A stretch of 64,000 nucleotides of DNA from Ralstonia sp. UBA689 (GTDB lineage Bacteria > Pseudomonadota > Gammaproteobacteria > Burkholderiales > Burkholderiaceae): NCBI RefSeq assembly GCF_002298975.1, contig NZ_DBMV01000001.1, positions 62,001 to 126,000 of the forward strand, given 5' to 3'. Shown in pieces: positions 6,693-16,222 of this stretch (positions are counted from its first letter, which is position 1; the number at the start of each line of letters is the position of its first letter). The notes beneath the pieces were generated by a model. That model ran no database searches, was not told the DNA's origin, and saw only the letters and a program-made list of their open reading frames with translations. A program made the position numbers and the translations under genes.

Positions 6693-8324
6693 ATGATGTG
6701 CTTGTCCCGCTGGTTGTTTCATTCCCTTGCCGCACTGCTGTGCGCTTTCTGTCTGGCTGCGATGCCTGCGGTATCCGCATGGGCTGCCGGACAACCATTG
6801 ACCCAAGCTGATCTCAAGCCGTTGGCCGAAGACGACTTCGATGCCAAGGTCAAGACGCTCAACGCGCTGACCGCCGCGCCCGCCGAACAAGCCGGGCCGA
6901 TCCTGCAAGCCTTGCAGAATGACGCGCTGTTCTTCGCGCCCGCCGCCGGCATGGTGCGTCAGGATGGCGAGAAGTACCTGGACGCGATCACTGGCCAGCC
7001 CGTCACCGTCAAGGCCGACGATCTGCAATCCCTCACACTGAACAATGCCCTGCGTGCGCAAGTGGACAGCGCGGCGAGCGGCTTCGTTCTGCAGTCGCCG
7101 GACCGTGCCGTGCGCGCACAGGCGGTCGATACGTTGCTTGCGCACCCAGAGACGGCATCGCGCCCCATTGTCGACGCGGCGCGCAAGCATGAAACCGATC
7201 CGGAGTTGCGCGGCAAGCTGCATGTCCTGTGGGCCAATCTCGCACTCGACGACGGGACGCATGCCGAGAAGCTCGAAGCGCTCAAGTTGCTTGCGGGCGA
7301 TACCAACCCGCAGACGCGCCAGCGCATCGCCCCGTTGCTCGCTAAAGACAGCGGCGCTGACAATGAACTGCGTGCCGCCGCACAGCAAGCGCTCGACAGT
7401 CTGACCGCACAGGAACGCAAATCTGAATTGATCGGCAACCTGTTTGCCGGGCTCAGCCTCGGCTCCGTGCTGCTGCTCGCGGCCCTCGGGCTGGCCATCA
7501 CCTATGGCCTCATCGGCGTCATCAACATGGCGCACGGTGAGTTCCTGATGATCGGTGCGTACGCCACCTACGTGGTGCAGACCATCTTCCGTAACTACTT
7601 TCCGAACGCATTCGACTGGTATCTGCCCGCAGCGCTGCCTGCCGCGTTCCTGGCCGCGGCCGTCGTCGGCTTTGCGCTGGAGCGGCTGGTGCTGCGTCAC
7701 CTGTATGGCCGTCCGCTCGAAACGCTGCTCGCCACGTTCGGCATCAGCCTGCTGTTGATGCAGGCCGTTCGCTCGATCTTCGGTGCGCAGAACGTGGAAG
7801 TCGCGAACCCAAACTGGATGAGCGGCGGCATTGCGCTGTATCCGGGCCTCGTGCTGCCGTACAACCGGCTCGTCATCCTGCTGTTTGCGCTGGCGGTGGT
7901 GGCGATTGCGTGGGCGGTGCTCAACCGTACGCGCCTGGGCCTGTTCGTGCGCGCCACCACGCAGAACCGCACCATGGCCGCCTGCGTTGGCGTGCGCACG
8001 TGGAAAGTCGACAGCTACGCGTTTGCGTTCGGGGCAGGCATTGCCGGGTTGGGCGGCTGCGCGCTTTCGCAGATCGGCAACGTCGGTCCGGACCTCGGCC
8101 AGAGTTACATCATCGATTCGTTCATGGCGGTGGTGCTGGGCGGGGTGGGGCAGTTGGCCGGCACCATCATCGGCGCGTTCGGGCTGGGGCTCATCAACAA
8201 GTTCATCGAGCCGTTCTACGGCGCGGTGCTCGCGAAGATCATCGTGCTGGCGCTGATCGTGCTGTTCATCCAGAAGCGTCCGCAGGGGCTGTTCGCCCTC
8301 AAGGGCCGCAGCGCGGAGGCCTGA
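6693..8324 (+). CDS. urtB: urea ABC transporter, permease UrtB
   Basis: A 543-residue UrtB. After a signal-like helix (residues about 4-25, ending AWAAG) comes a long periplasmic, helical N-terminal part of roughly 220 residues typical of UrtB. The LivH-type permease then begins near LIGNLFAGLSLGSVLLLAALG and contains YGLIGVINMAHGEFLMIGAY. It forms half of the membrane channel with UrtC. The start is uncertain: ATG codons at 6693 and 6696 both fit the signal sequence, while a longer reading frame from 6573 would overlap urtA. It is followed after 4 bp by urtC. Confidence 0.9.
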   Translation: MMCLSRWLFHSLAALLCAFCLAAMPAVSAWAAGQPLTQADLKPLAEDDFDAKVKTLNALTAAPAEQAGPILQALQNDALFFAPAAGMVRQDGEKYLDAITGQPVTVKADDLQSLTLNNALRAQVDSAASGFVLQSPDRAVRAQAVDTLLAHPETASRPIVDAARKHETDPELRGKLHVLWANLALDDGTHAEKLEALKLLAGDTNPQTRQRIAPLLAKDSGADNELRAAAQQALDSLTAQERKSELIGNLFAGLSLGSVLLLAALGLAITYGLIGVINMAHGEFLMIGAYATYVVQTIFRNYFPNAFDWYLPAALPAAFLAAAVVGFALERLVLRHLYGRPLETLLATFGISLLLMQAVRSIFGAQNVEVANPNWMSGGIALYPGLVLPYNRLVILLFALAVVAIAWAVLNRTRLGLFVRATTQNRTMAACVGVRTWKVDSYAFAFGAGIAGLGGCALSQIGNVGPDLGQSYIIDSFMAVVLGGVGQLAGTIIGAFGLGLINKFIEPFYGAVLAKIIVLALIVLFIQKRPQGLFALKGRSAEA

Positions 8325-8328
8325 CGAT

Positions 8329-9492
8329 ATGACCCAATTCACTCTCGATATTCCGGCGCGCATGCCGCTGCTGTCGCGGCGCGGGTGGTCTGCGCTGGTG
8401 CTCGTGTCGCTCATCGTGTGCATTGGCGCGCCGGTGTGCGCGCTGCTCGTGCCGGAGGGCAACCCGCTGCATCTGTCGGCGTATGCGCTCACGCTGATCG
8501 GCAAGATCATGTGCTACGCGCTGGCGGCGCTGGCACTCGACCTGGTGTGGGGCTACTGCGGCATCCTGAGCCTCGGCCACGGCGTGTTCTTTGCGCTGGG
8601 CGGCTACGCGATGGGCATGTACCTGATGCGCTCCATCGGCCGCGACGGCGTGTACAAGAGCGATCTGCCGGATTTCATGGTCTTCCTCGACTGGAAGGAG
8701 CTGCCCTGGTTCTGGCACGGCACCGAGCACTTTGTCTGGGCCGCGCTGCTGGTGGTGCTGGTGCCCGGTGTGCTGGCGTGGCTGTTTGGCTTCTTCGCAT
8801 TCCGCTCACGCGTCAAGGGCGTGTATCTCTCGATCATCACGCAGGCGATGACCTATGCGGCCATGCTGCTGTTCTTCCGCAACGAGACGGGCTTTGGCGG
8901 CAACAACGGCTTCACCGATTTCAAGCGCATCCTCGGCTTTCCGATTGCCGCATTGCCGACGCGCACGGTGTTGTTCATGGCGACATTTGTTGCGCTGGTG
9001 CTGGCGTTCATCGCGTGCCGCGCCATCGTCACCTCCAAGTTCGGGCGCGTGGTCACGGCCATTCGCGATGCCGAGGCGCGCGTGATGTTCTCCGGCTATA
9101 ACCCGCTCGGCTACAAGCTGTTCGTGTGGACGTTCTCGGCCGTGCTGTGCGGCATTGCGGGCGCGCTGTATGTGCCGCAGGTCGGCATCATCAACCCGGG
9201 CGAGATGTCGCCGGGCAACTCGATCGAGATGGCCGTGTGGGTGGCCGTGGGCGGACGTGGCACGTTGATCGGCCCGATCATCGGCGCCTTTCTCGTCAAC
9301 GGGGCCAAGACGCTGCTGACGGCATGGGTGCCGGAGTACTGGCTGTTCGTGCTCGGTGCGATCTTTGTGCTGGTGACGCTGTATCTGCCGAATGGCGTGC
9401 TGGGGCTGACGGGCAAGCTGCGCATGAAGAAGCGCGTGCCCACGCAAACCAAGGCACCTGAAGCCGCGACCGTCACCGGAGACCACGCATGA
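8329..9492 (+). CDS. urtC: urea ABC transporter, permease UrtC
   Basis: A 387-residue LivM-type permease. It has about ten hydrophobic segments, the conserved LALDLVWGYCGILSLGHGVFFALGGY region and the cytoplasmic EAA-like loop near RDAEARVMFSGYN. It pairs with UrtB to translocate urea across the inner membrane. It starts 4 bp after urtB, and its end overlaps the urtD start by 4 bp (ATGA), so translation is coupled. Confidence 0.95.
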   Translation: MTQFTLDIPARMPLLSRRGWSALVLVSLIVCIGAPVCALLVPEGNPLHLSAYALTLIGKIMCYALAALALDLVWGYCGILSLGHGVFFALGGYAMGMYLMRSIGRDGVYKSDLPDFMVFLDWKELPWFWHGTEHFVWAALLVVLVPGVLAWLFGFFAFRSRVKGVYLSIITQAMTYAAMLLFFRNETGFGGNNGFTDFKRILGFPIAALPTRTVLFMATFVALVLAFIACRAIVTSKFGRVVTAIRDAEARVMFSGYNPLGYKLFVWTFSAVLCGIAGALYVPQVGIINPGEMSPGNSIEMAVWVAVGGRGTLIGPIIGAFLVNGAKTLLTAWVPEYWLFVLGAIFVLVTLYLPNGVLGLTGKLRMKKRVPTQTKAPEAATVTGDHA

Positions 9493-10352
9493 GCACCTTG
9501 ACCGAACTCCCCGACAGCGCGCAGATTGGAAACTTCAGCGGCACCGCCACCGGCATGGGCCACGTGGTCGAGCCGGACACCATCGACGTCTCGCACGGCG
9601 CCATCCTGTATCTCGAAGACGTGACGGTGCGCTTTGGCGGCTTTCGCGCACTGAACGCGCTTACGTTGTCCATCGACCACGGCGAGCTGCGCTGCATCAT
9701 CGGCCCCAACGGCGCGGGCAAGACCACGATGATGGACGTGATCACCGGCAAGACCGGCCCGCGCAATGCGGACGTGACGGGTCGTGTGTTCCTCGGCCAG
9801 AGCATCGACCTATTGCGCCTGACCGAGCCGCGCATTGCGCAGATCGGCATCGGGCGCAAGTTCCAGAAGCCCACCGTGTTCGAACAACACACCGTGTGGG
9901 AAAACCTGGAACTGGCCATGAAGGCCGACAAGCGCTGGTGGGTGTCGCTGCGCGCGCGACTGTTGAACGACGGCCGCCAGCGCATTGAAGAAACGCTCGG
10001 CCGCATCCACCTGGAAGCCGAGGCGTATCGGCCGGCCGGGTTGCTCTCTCATGGTCAGAAGCAACGGCTGGAGATCGGCATGCTGCTGATGCAGGAACCG
10101 CAATTGCTGTTGCTCGATGAGCCCGTCGCCGGCATGACCGATGAAGAGACGATGCAACTGGCCACGCTCCTGAATGGCTTGCGCGGCAAGTGCTCGATCA
10201 TGGTGGTCGAGCACGACATGGAGTTCGTCGCCGCGCTGGCCGGCGCTGAAGGGCGTGTGACCGTGCTGGCCGAAGGCAGCGTCCTGGCCGAAGGCACGCT
10301 CGATGCCGTCAAGCGCGATGAGCGAGTGATCGAATCCTATCTAGGACGCTGA
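9489..10352 (+). CDS. urtD: urea ABC transporter, ATP-binding protein UrtD
   Basis: A 287-residue ABC ATPase of the LivG type. Walker A is GPNGAGKTT (about residues 75-83). The signature region reads LLSHGQKQRLEIGMLL, with His in place of the usual second Ser/Gly as in LivG/UrtD proteins, and Walker B is LLLLDEPVAGM. About 35 residues precede the ABC core, which is common in UrtD. It couples ATP hydrolysis to urea uptake together with UrtE. Confidence 0.95.
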   Translation: MSTLTELPDSAQIGNFSGTATGMGHVVEPDTIDVSHGAILYLEDVTVRFGGFRALNALTLSIDHGELRCIIGPNGAGKTTMMDVITGKTGPRNADVTGRVFLGQSIDLLRLTEPRIAQIGIGRKFQKPTVFEQHTVWENLELAMKADKRWWVSLRARLLNDGRQRIEETLGRIHLEAEAYRPAGLLSHGQKQRLEIGMLLMQEPQLLLLDEPVAGMTDEETMQLATLLNGLRGKCSIMVVEHDMEFVAALAGAEGRVTVLAEGSVLAEGTLDAVKRDERVIESYLGR

Positions 10353-10353
10353 C

Positions 10354-11046
10354 ATGCTGCAGATCCAGCAACTGAACCAGTTCTATGGCGGCAGCCACAT
10401 CCTGCGCAACGTCAGCTTTGAGGTGCCGACTGGCAAGCTGACCACGCTGCTCGGCCGCAACGGCGTCGGCAAGACGACGCTGCTCAAGTGCCTGATGGGT
10501 GTCGTGCCCACGGCCAGCGGCGAGATTGACTGGGAAGGGCGCGCCATCCAGAAGCTGCCCGCGTATGAACGCGTCTCGCAAGGCCTCGCCTATGTGCCGC
10601 AGGGCCGCGAGATATTTCCTCGCTTGACGGTGGAAGAGAACCTGCTGATTGGTGCAGCGGCCAGGCGTGCGCCGTCCAAGGTGCCCGATTCGATCTACGA
10701 GCTGTTCCCGGTGCTCGAGGAAATGAAAGGGCGGCGGGGCGGCGACTTGTCCGGTGGCCAGCAGCAGCAACTCGCTATCGGCCGTGCGCTGATGAGCGAA
10801 CCGCGTCTGCTGATCCTGGACGAGCCGACCGAGGGCATCCAGCCTTCCATCATCCAGGAGATCGGCCGCACGCTGCGCAGGCTGGTGGACGAGTTCGGCA
10901 TGTCCGTCTTGCTGGTCGAGCAGTACTACGACTTTGCCCGCTGCATTGCCGACCGCTACGTCGTCATGAGCCGTGGCGAGGTCATTGCCCAGGGTGACGG
11001 CGCCCGCATGGAGGCCGATGGCGTGCGCGATCTGGTTGCGGTCTGA
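10354..11046 (+). CDS. urtE: urea ABC transporter, ATP-binding protein UrtE
   Basis: A 230-residue ABC ATPase of the LivF type with Walker A GRNGVGKTT, signature LSGGQQQQLAIGRAL and Walker B LLILDEPTEGIQPS, the last being typical of UrtE. It begins 1 bp after the urtD stop and is the last transporter gene. ureD follows on the same strand with no visible terminator, so the transporter and urease genes can be one transcription unit. Confidence 0.95.
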   Translation: MLQIQQLNQFYGGSHILRNVSFEVPTGKLTTLLGRNGVGKTTLLKCLMGVVPTASGEIDWEGRAIQKLPAYERVSQGLAYVPQGREIFPRLTVEENLLIGAAARRAPSKVPDSIYELFPVLEEMKGRRGGDLSGGQQQQLAIGRALMSEPRLLILDEPTEGIQPSIIQEIGRTLRRLVDEFGMSVLLVEQYYDFARCIADRYVVMSRGEVIAQGDGARMEADGVRDLVAV

Positions 11047-11136
11047 TGCACGGGAGCTTTGCCAAAAAAGTCGAATGCCAAATCAGCGGCATCTGGCTAT
11101 GATGAGAAAATTCCTAGCCGCAGCGCCGCACTCCTG

Positions 11137-12024
11137 ATGCGCCATCCCGATTTTCCCGTACCGCCGCAGACCGATTCATTCGCGTCCTGGGAAGCGTCAC
11201 TGCGTCTGGCGTTTGCCCGCCGCGAGGCGCGGACGGTGCTAGCGTCGTGTCGGCATCAGGGGCCGCTGCGCGTGCAAAAAGCGCTGTATCCGGAAGGCGA
11301 CGGCATCTGCCACGTTGTCATGCTGCACCCGCCTGCCGGCATTGCCGGTGGCGACGTGCTCGACATCGACATCGCGCTCGGCGCCGAGGCGCACGCGGTG
11401 CTGACCACGCCCGGCGCCACCAAGTGGTACAAGTCCCTCGGCCGAACGGCCACGCAGCGCGTTGCCATCCGCATGGATGCCGGCGCGCGCCTCGACTGGC
11501 TGCCGCAGGAGAACATCGTCTTCAACCAGGCGTGCCCGATCATCGATCTCACGCTGGACCTCGCCCCCGGCGCTACTGCCATCGGCTGGGACACCACCAT
11601 GCTCGGCCGCCACGCTGCTGGCGAATCGTGGGCCGAAGGCCGGATCGTCATGCGCACGAACGTGCGTTGCGGCGGCCAGCCGCTGTGGATCGAATCTGCC
11701 GCCTTCGACGCGCAATCCCCGGTGTTGAACGCGACAACAGGCATGGCCGGTTTCCATGTTGTCGGCACGCTGTGGGCGGTGGGCGAGGGCGCCACCGAGG
11801 CCCTGGCAGAAGCGATGGCCGAACACCTGCCGTACAACGACAACATGCGTGCCGGCGTGACTTGCCTCACGCAAGACGCACCCGGCCTGCCCAACGTATT
11901 GCTGCTGCGCGTGCTGGCACGCCGGCCCGAAGATGCGCGCGCCTTGCTATCGCAAACCTGGCTGGCGCTGCGCGAACCGATCCATGGCGTGGCGGGTCGT
12001 CCGTTGCGCTTGTGGGCCACATGA
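11137..12024 (+). CDS. ureD: urease accessory protein UreD
   Basis: A 295-residue UreD (UreH) chaperone that binds apo-urease and, with UreF and UreG, helps nickel insertion. Recognisable stretches are LHPPAGIAGGDVLDIDI, TPGATKWYKS and WLPQENIVFNQA, all conserved in UreD. The ATG at 11137 (MRHPDFP) gives the usual family length. A TTG at 11059 would add 26 residues and lacks support. No strong Shine-Dalgarno is seen before either, so the start is tentative. First gene of the urease set. Confidence 0.9.
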   Translation: MRHPDFPVPPQTDSFASWEASLRLAFARREARTVLASCRHQGPLRVQKALYPEGDGICHVVMLHPPAGIAGGDVLDIDIALGAEAHAVLTTPGATKWYKSLGRTATQRVAIRMDAGARLDWLPQENIVFNQACPIIDLTLDLAPGATAIGWDTTMLGRHAAGESWAEGRIVMRTNVRCGGQPLWIESAAFDAQSPVLNATTGMAGFHVVGTLWAVGEGATEALAEAMAEHLPYNDNMRAGVTCLTQDAPGLPNVLLLRVLARRPEDARALLSQTWLALREPIHGVAGRPLRLWAT

Positions 12025-12088
12025 TGGCGACGTGACCGTACGCCGCCCAATTTAGACCCGACTTGACACTTAGCGAAGAGAGCCCCTC

Positions 12089-12391
12089 GTGGAACTGACC
12101 CCGCGCGAAAAAGACAAGCTGCTGATCTTCACCGCCGCCTTGCTGGCCGAGCGCCGCAAGGGCCGCGGCCTCAAGCTCAACTACCCGGAAGCCGTCGCCT
12201 TCATCAGCGCCGCCATCATGGAAGGCGCGCGTGACGGCAGAACGGTGGCCGAGTTGATGCACTACGGCACGACGCTTCTCTCACGTGAGGACGTGATGGA
12301 CGGCGTGGCCGAGATGATTCCCGACATTCAGGTCGAGGCCACGTTTCCGGACGGCACCAAGCTGGTTACCGTCCACCATCCCATTGTCTGA
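12089..12391 (+). CDS. ureA: urease gamma subunit
   Basis: A 100-residue UreA, the exact usual family length, starting MELTPREKDKLLIFTAALLAERR and ending HHPIV. The start codon is GTG, preceded by AGAGAGCCCCTC. The gamma subunit assembles with UreB and UreC into the (alpha-beta-gamma)3 enzyme that hydrolyses urea to ammonia and carbamate. The ureJ reading frame begins immediately after its stop. Confidence 0.97.
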   Translation: MELTPREKDKLLIFTAALLAERRKGRGLKLNYPEAVAFISAAIMEGARDGRTVAELMHYGTTLLSREDVMDGVAEMIPDIQVEATFPDGTKLVTVHHPIV

Positions 12392-12415
12392 ATGCCCTCC
12401 ACCAAGAGTCCTGCC

Positions 12416-13033
12416 ATGACGCACACCCTGTCTCGCTACGTCCGGCCCGCTGCGGCCATCGCCCTCACGTTGGGCGCTTCCGCCGCCTTCGCGCATCCTG
12501 GGCACCCCGGCCACACGGCCGAGGCCAGCCTGCTCGCCGGTTTCCTGCATCCACTTACCGGTGCGGACCACCTGCTGGCGATGGTGGCCGTGGGGGTGTG
12601 GAGCGCGCTCGCCTCGCGTTCCGTGCGTGATGCGCTGTGGGCGCCGGTTGCGTTCGTCGCGTTGATGGTCATGGGTGCCGTGCTGGGGGCAGGCGGTATG
12701 GTGTTGCCGATGGTCGAGCCGATGATTGCCGCATCGCTGCTGGTGTTTGGCCTGCTGATTGCCGCGCGCGCGCAGATGCCGACGTGGGCTGGTGCGCTGC
12801 TGTGCGGCGCGTTTGCCCTGTTTCACGGCTACGCGCACGGCACGGAATTCCCGGCGGGTGCACAGGCGATGTTCCCGACCTTCGTCGGCGGCTTTGCCGT
12901 GGCGACGGCGCTGCTGCATGCGGCTGGTATTGGCGCGGGGGTTGCGCTCAAGCCGCGTCTGGCATGGCTGGCGCGTCTGTCGGGTGTTGGCGTGGCGCTG
13001 TACGGTGCCGGGCTGCTGGCGGCGGCTGTGTAA
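12416..13033 (+). CDS. ureJ: HupE/UreJ-type membrane protein, probable nickel transporter
   Basis: A 205-residue integral membrane protein with a cleavable signal (ends AAFAHPG), a His-rich start HPGHPGH and the HPLTGADHLLAMVAVG motif of the HupE/UreJ family. Five or six further hydrophobic helices follow. Members of the family are thought to move nickel for urease or hydrogenase. It lies between ureA and ureB, a place where ureJ is found in related bacteria. An upstream ATG at 12392 would add eight residues; the later start gives the more regular signal peptide. Confidence 0.9.
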   Translation: MTHTLSRYVRPAAAIALTLGASAAFAHPGHPGHTAEASLLAGFLHPLTGADHLLAMVAVGVWSALASRSVRDALWAPVAFVALMVMGAVLGAGGMVLPMVEPMIAASLLVFGLLIAARAQMPTWAGALLCGAFALFHGYAHGTEFPAGAQAMFPTFVGGFAVATALLHAAGIGAGVALKPRLAWLARLSGVGVALYGAGLLAAAV

Positions 13034-13045
13034 AAGGGGCGCGAC

Positions 13046-13351
13046 ATGATCCCCGGTGAACTCCTGCCGCAAGACGGCGATCTCGAACTCAACGCAGGCC
13101 GCCCCACGGTGACGGTCACGGTGGCCAACACCGGTGATCGCCCCGTCCAGATCGGCTCGCACTACCACTTCTATGAAGTCAACGACGCGCTGCGCTTTGA
13201 CCGCGAGGCCACGCGCGGCTATCGGCTGAACATCGCCGCCGGCACCGCCGTGCGCTTCGAGCCGGGGCAGGAGCGCACGGTCGAACTCGTGGCGCTGGCC
13301 GGTGACCGCGTGGTCTACGGCTTCGCTGGCCGTGTGATGGGCAAGCTTTGA
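13046..13351 (+). CDS. ureB: urease beta subunit
   Basis: A 101-residue UreB beginning MIPGELLPQDGDLELNAGR, with the conserved ANTGDRPVQIGSHYHFYEVN and FEPGQERTVELVALAG segments. It is a structural subunit of the urease heterotrimer. The stop lies 13 bp before ureC, with GAGCGAGAC near the ureC start. Confidence 0.97.
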   Translation: MIPGELLPQDGDLELNAGRPTVTVTVANTGDRPVQIGSHYHFYEVNDALRFDREATRGYRLNIAAGTAVRFEPGQERTVELVALAGDRVVYGFAGRVMGKL

Positions 13352-13364
13352 GCGAGACACGGAC

Positions 13365-15083
<1,719 letters not shown>

Positions 15084-15135
15084 CTGGTGGGTTGGGGTGG
15101 GCTCGGGTTTCTTGTTGTTGGTCCATCCCTCGTAT

Positions 15136-15330
15136 CGTCCCCTGCCGGGGCCGACTCACTTTTCTTTGTCTTGCCAAAGAAAAGTAAGCAAAAGAAAGGC
15201 GCGCCCGAGATGGCGACTTCCCCTTGAATTTATGTAACCGGGCGGGGAAGGAGGCAAACTCGCTGCGCTCAGACAAGCCTCCTTCCTTTTTCCGCCCGCT
15301 TACAGAAATTCAAGGCGCCATCAAGGGCAG
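15136..15330 (+). repeat. hairpin repeat element, copy 1
   Basis: 195-bp element nearly identical in its outer parts to the reverse complement of 15576-15777. It begins CGTCCCCTGCCGGGG, contains TTTGTCTTGCCAAAGAAAAG and GGCGCGCCCGAGATGGCG, and ends GGCGCCATCAAGGGCAG. From 15209 to 15322 it folds on itself: GATGGCG (15209-15215) with CGCCATC (15316-15322), TTGAATTT with AAATTCAA, then a G-rich arm with a C/T-rich arm around the loop AACTCGCTGCGCTCAGACA. Confidence 0.85.
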
Positions 15331-15382
15331 GAAAGTCAAAGGCCAAACCGGCGGGGAACGCAGGTGAACGCCAAGACTCGTT

Positions 15383-15514
15383 GAGTGCGAGTGCGAGTGC
15401 GAGTGCGAGTGCGAGTGCGAGTGCGAGTGCGAGTGCGAGTGCAAGTGCAAGTGCAAGTGCAGGTGCAGGTGCAAGTGCAAGTGCAGGTGCAAGTGCAGGT
15501 GCAAGTGCAGGTGC
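15383..15514 (+). repeat. hexanucleotide tandem repeat, 22 units (RRGTGC)
   Basis: Ten perfect GAGTGC units (15383-15442) are followed by twelve units that are AAGTGC or AGGTGC (15443-15514), 132 bp in total. The sharp change from one variant to others suggests recent expansion of the first block. The 6-bp unit keeps all frames open, so apparent ORFs are artefacts. It lies between the two inverted hairpin elements. Confidence 0.97.
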
Positions 15515-15575
15515 GAGCGATAGTTGGGATCGTGCGAAGGAGCAGCGTGCTGGCAGAAGATTGTGTGCTTTACCC

Positions 15576-15777
15576 CTGCCCTAGATGGCGCCTTGAATTT
15601 CTGTTGCAGGGAGGAAAAAGGAAGGGAAACTGTCTGAGCGCAGCGAGTTTTTCCCTTCCCCTCCCTGCGACATAAATTCAAGGAATCTTTCGCCATCTCG
15701 GGCGCGCCTTTCTTTGCTTACTTTCTTTGGCAAGACAAAGAAAGTGAGTCGTGCCCGGCAGGGGACGAAACAGGAGC
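15576..15777 (-). repeat. hairpin repeat element, copy 2 (inverted)
   Basis: 202-bp inverted partner of copy 1. It shares the loop, the outer arms (GATGGCG at 15584-15590 and CGCCATC at 15691-15697) and the flanks with GGCGCGCC and CTTTGGCAAGACAAAG. The inner stem differs from copy 1, but paired positions change together (for example GGGCGG/CCGCCC in copy 1 against GGGAGG/CCTCCC here), so the hairpin is kept. Confidence 0.85.
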
Positions 15778-15806
15778 AAACCAACAAGACCCGTCGCAGG
15801 CAGAGA

Positions 15807-16163
15807 AAATCCGAGCCTCAGACCCCGGCGTCCGAGGGTCAGAGCCTCAAGCACGACCCTCTGACCCTCAAATTCGATACTCCCGATATCGAATACGAGC
15901 CGACGAAGCGAAGCAATTCGGGCGCTGGACCCAATCTGGACAAAATGAGACGCAACTGAAGCAAAGATGCAGAATTTTTCGGGGCTCGAAGCGCGATAGT
16001 CCAAGCGAAAAGCCTCGTGCTCCAAGCGCTGAGCCTGACGTTTGAGGCTTAGCGCTCGGGATTCGAAACCAAAAGTGTGAAACTCGGAGGTCAAAGCCCG
16101 GCTGTTGAGGTTCAGAGCCCGGTGATTGGCTTTCAGAACTCGACGTTCCGGGCTCGGAACTCG
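15807..16163 (-). repeat. degenerate 21-bp periodic repeat (heptad-like on the minus strand)
   Basis: Read on the minus strand from 16163 to 15975, nine consecutive 7-codon units of the pattern R-A-L-x-L-x-x are seen (RALNLNS, RALTSEF, HTFGFES, RALSLKR and so on). After a diverged stretch the same phase reappears at 15807-15890 (EALTLGR, RGLRLGF). An open frame from 16220 to 15678 (180 codons) runs through it, but its C-terminal third is the hairpin element, it lacks a ribosome-binding site, and no family is recognised. It is therefore listed as a minisatellite, not as a gene. Confidence 0.6.
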
Positions 16164-16222
16164 GTGTTTGACATGCTCAGCTCCACGCTGGGTTGTCGTG
16201 AGATTGTGAATAGGTTCCAACG

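Larger units (their letters stand above)
15084..16222. other. non-coding repeat block separating ureC from ureE
   Basis: 1139 bp without a convincing gene inside the urease operon. In order it holds: hairpin element copy 1 (15136-15330), a hexanucleotide repeat (15383-15514), hairpin element copy 2 in inverted orientation (15576-15777), and a degenerate 21-bp periodic repeat (about 15807-16163). Open frames across it (for example Ser-Ala, Val-Arg or His-Leu dipeptide tracts) are consequences of the 6-bp repeat and are not called as genes. No transposase fragment was seen. Confidence 0.8.

Noticed and set aside
15310..15696. Open frames in all directions across the hexamer array (His-Leu/His-Ser, Ser-Ala and Val-Arg/Val-Gln dipeptide proteins)
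   Set aside because: A 6-bp repeat without stop codons keeps every frame open. The flanks are the inverted hairpin element, and no ribosome-binding site or family was seen.
16168..16196. Promoter for ureE based on TTGACA at 16168-16173
   Set aside because: The -35 is perfect, but the hexamer 17 bp downstream (GGTTGT) is a poor -10 and the sequence is part of the minisatellite.
15678..16220. 180-codon minus-strand ORF with heptad repeats as a real gene
   Set aside because: It has no ribosome-binding site, its C-terminal third is derived from the hairpin repeat, and no homologous family is known to me. It was kept as a repeat feature and a finding instead.
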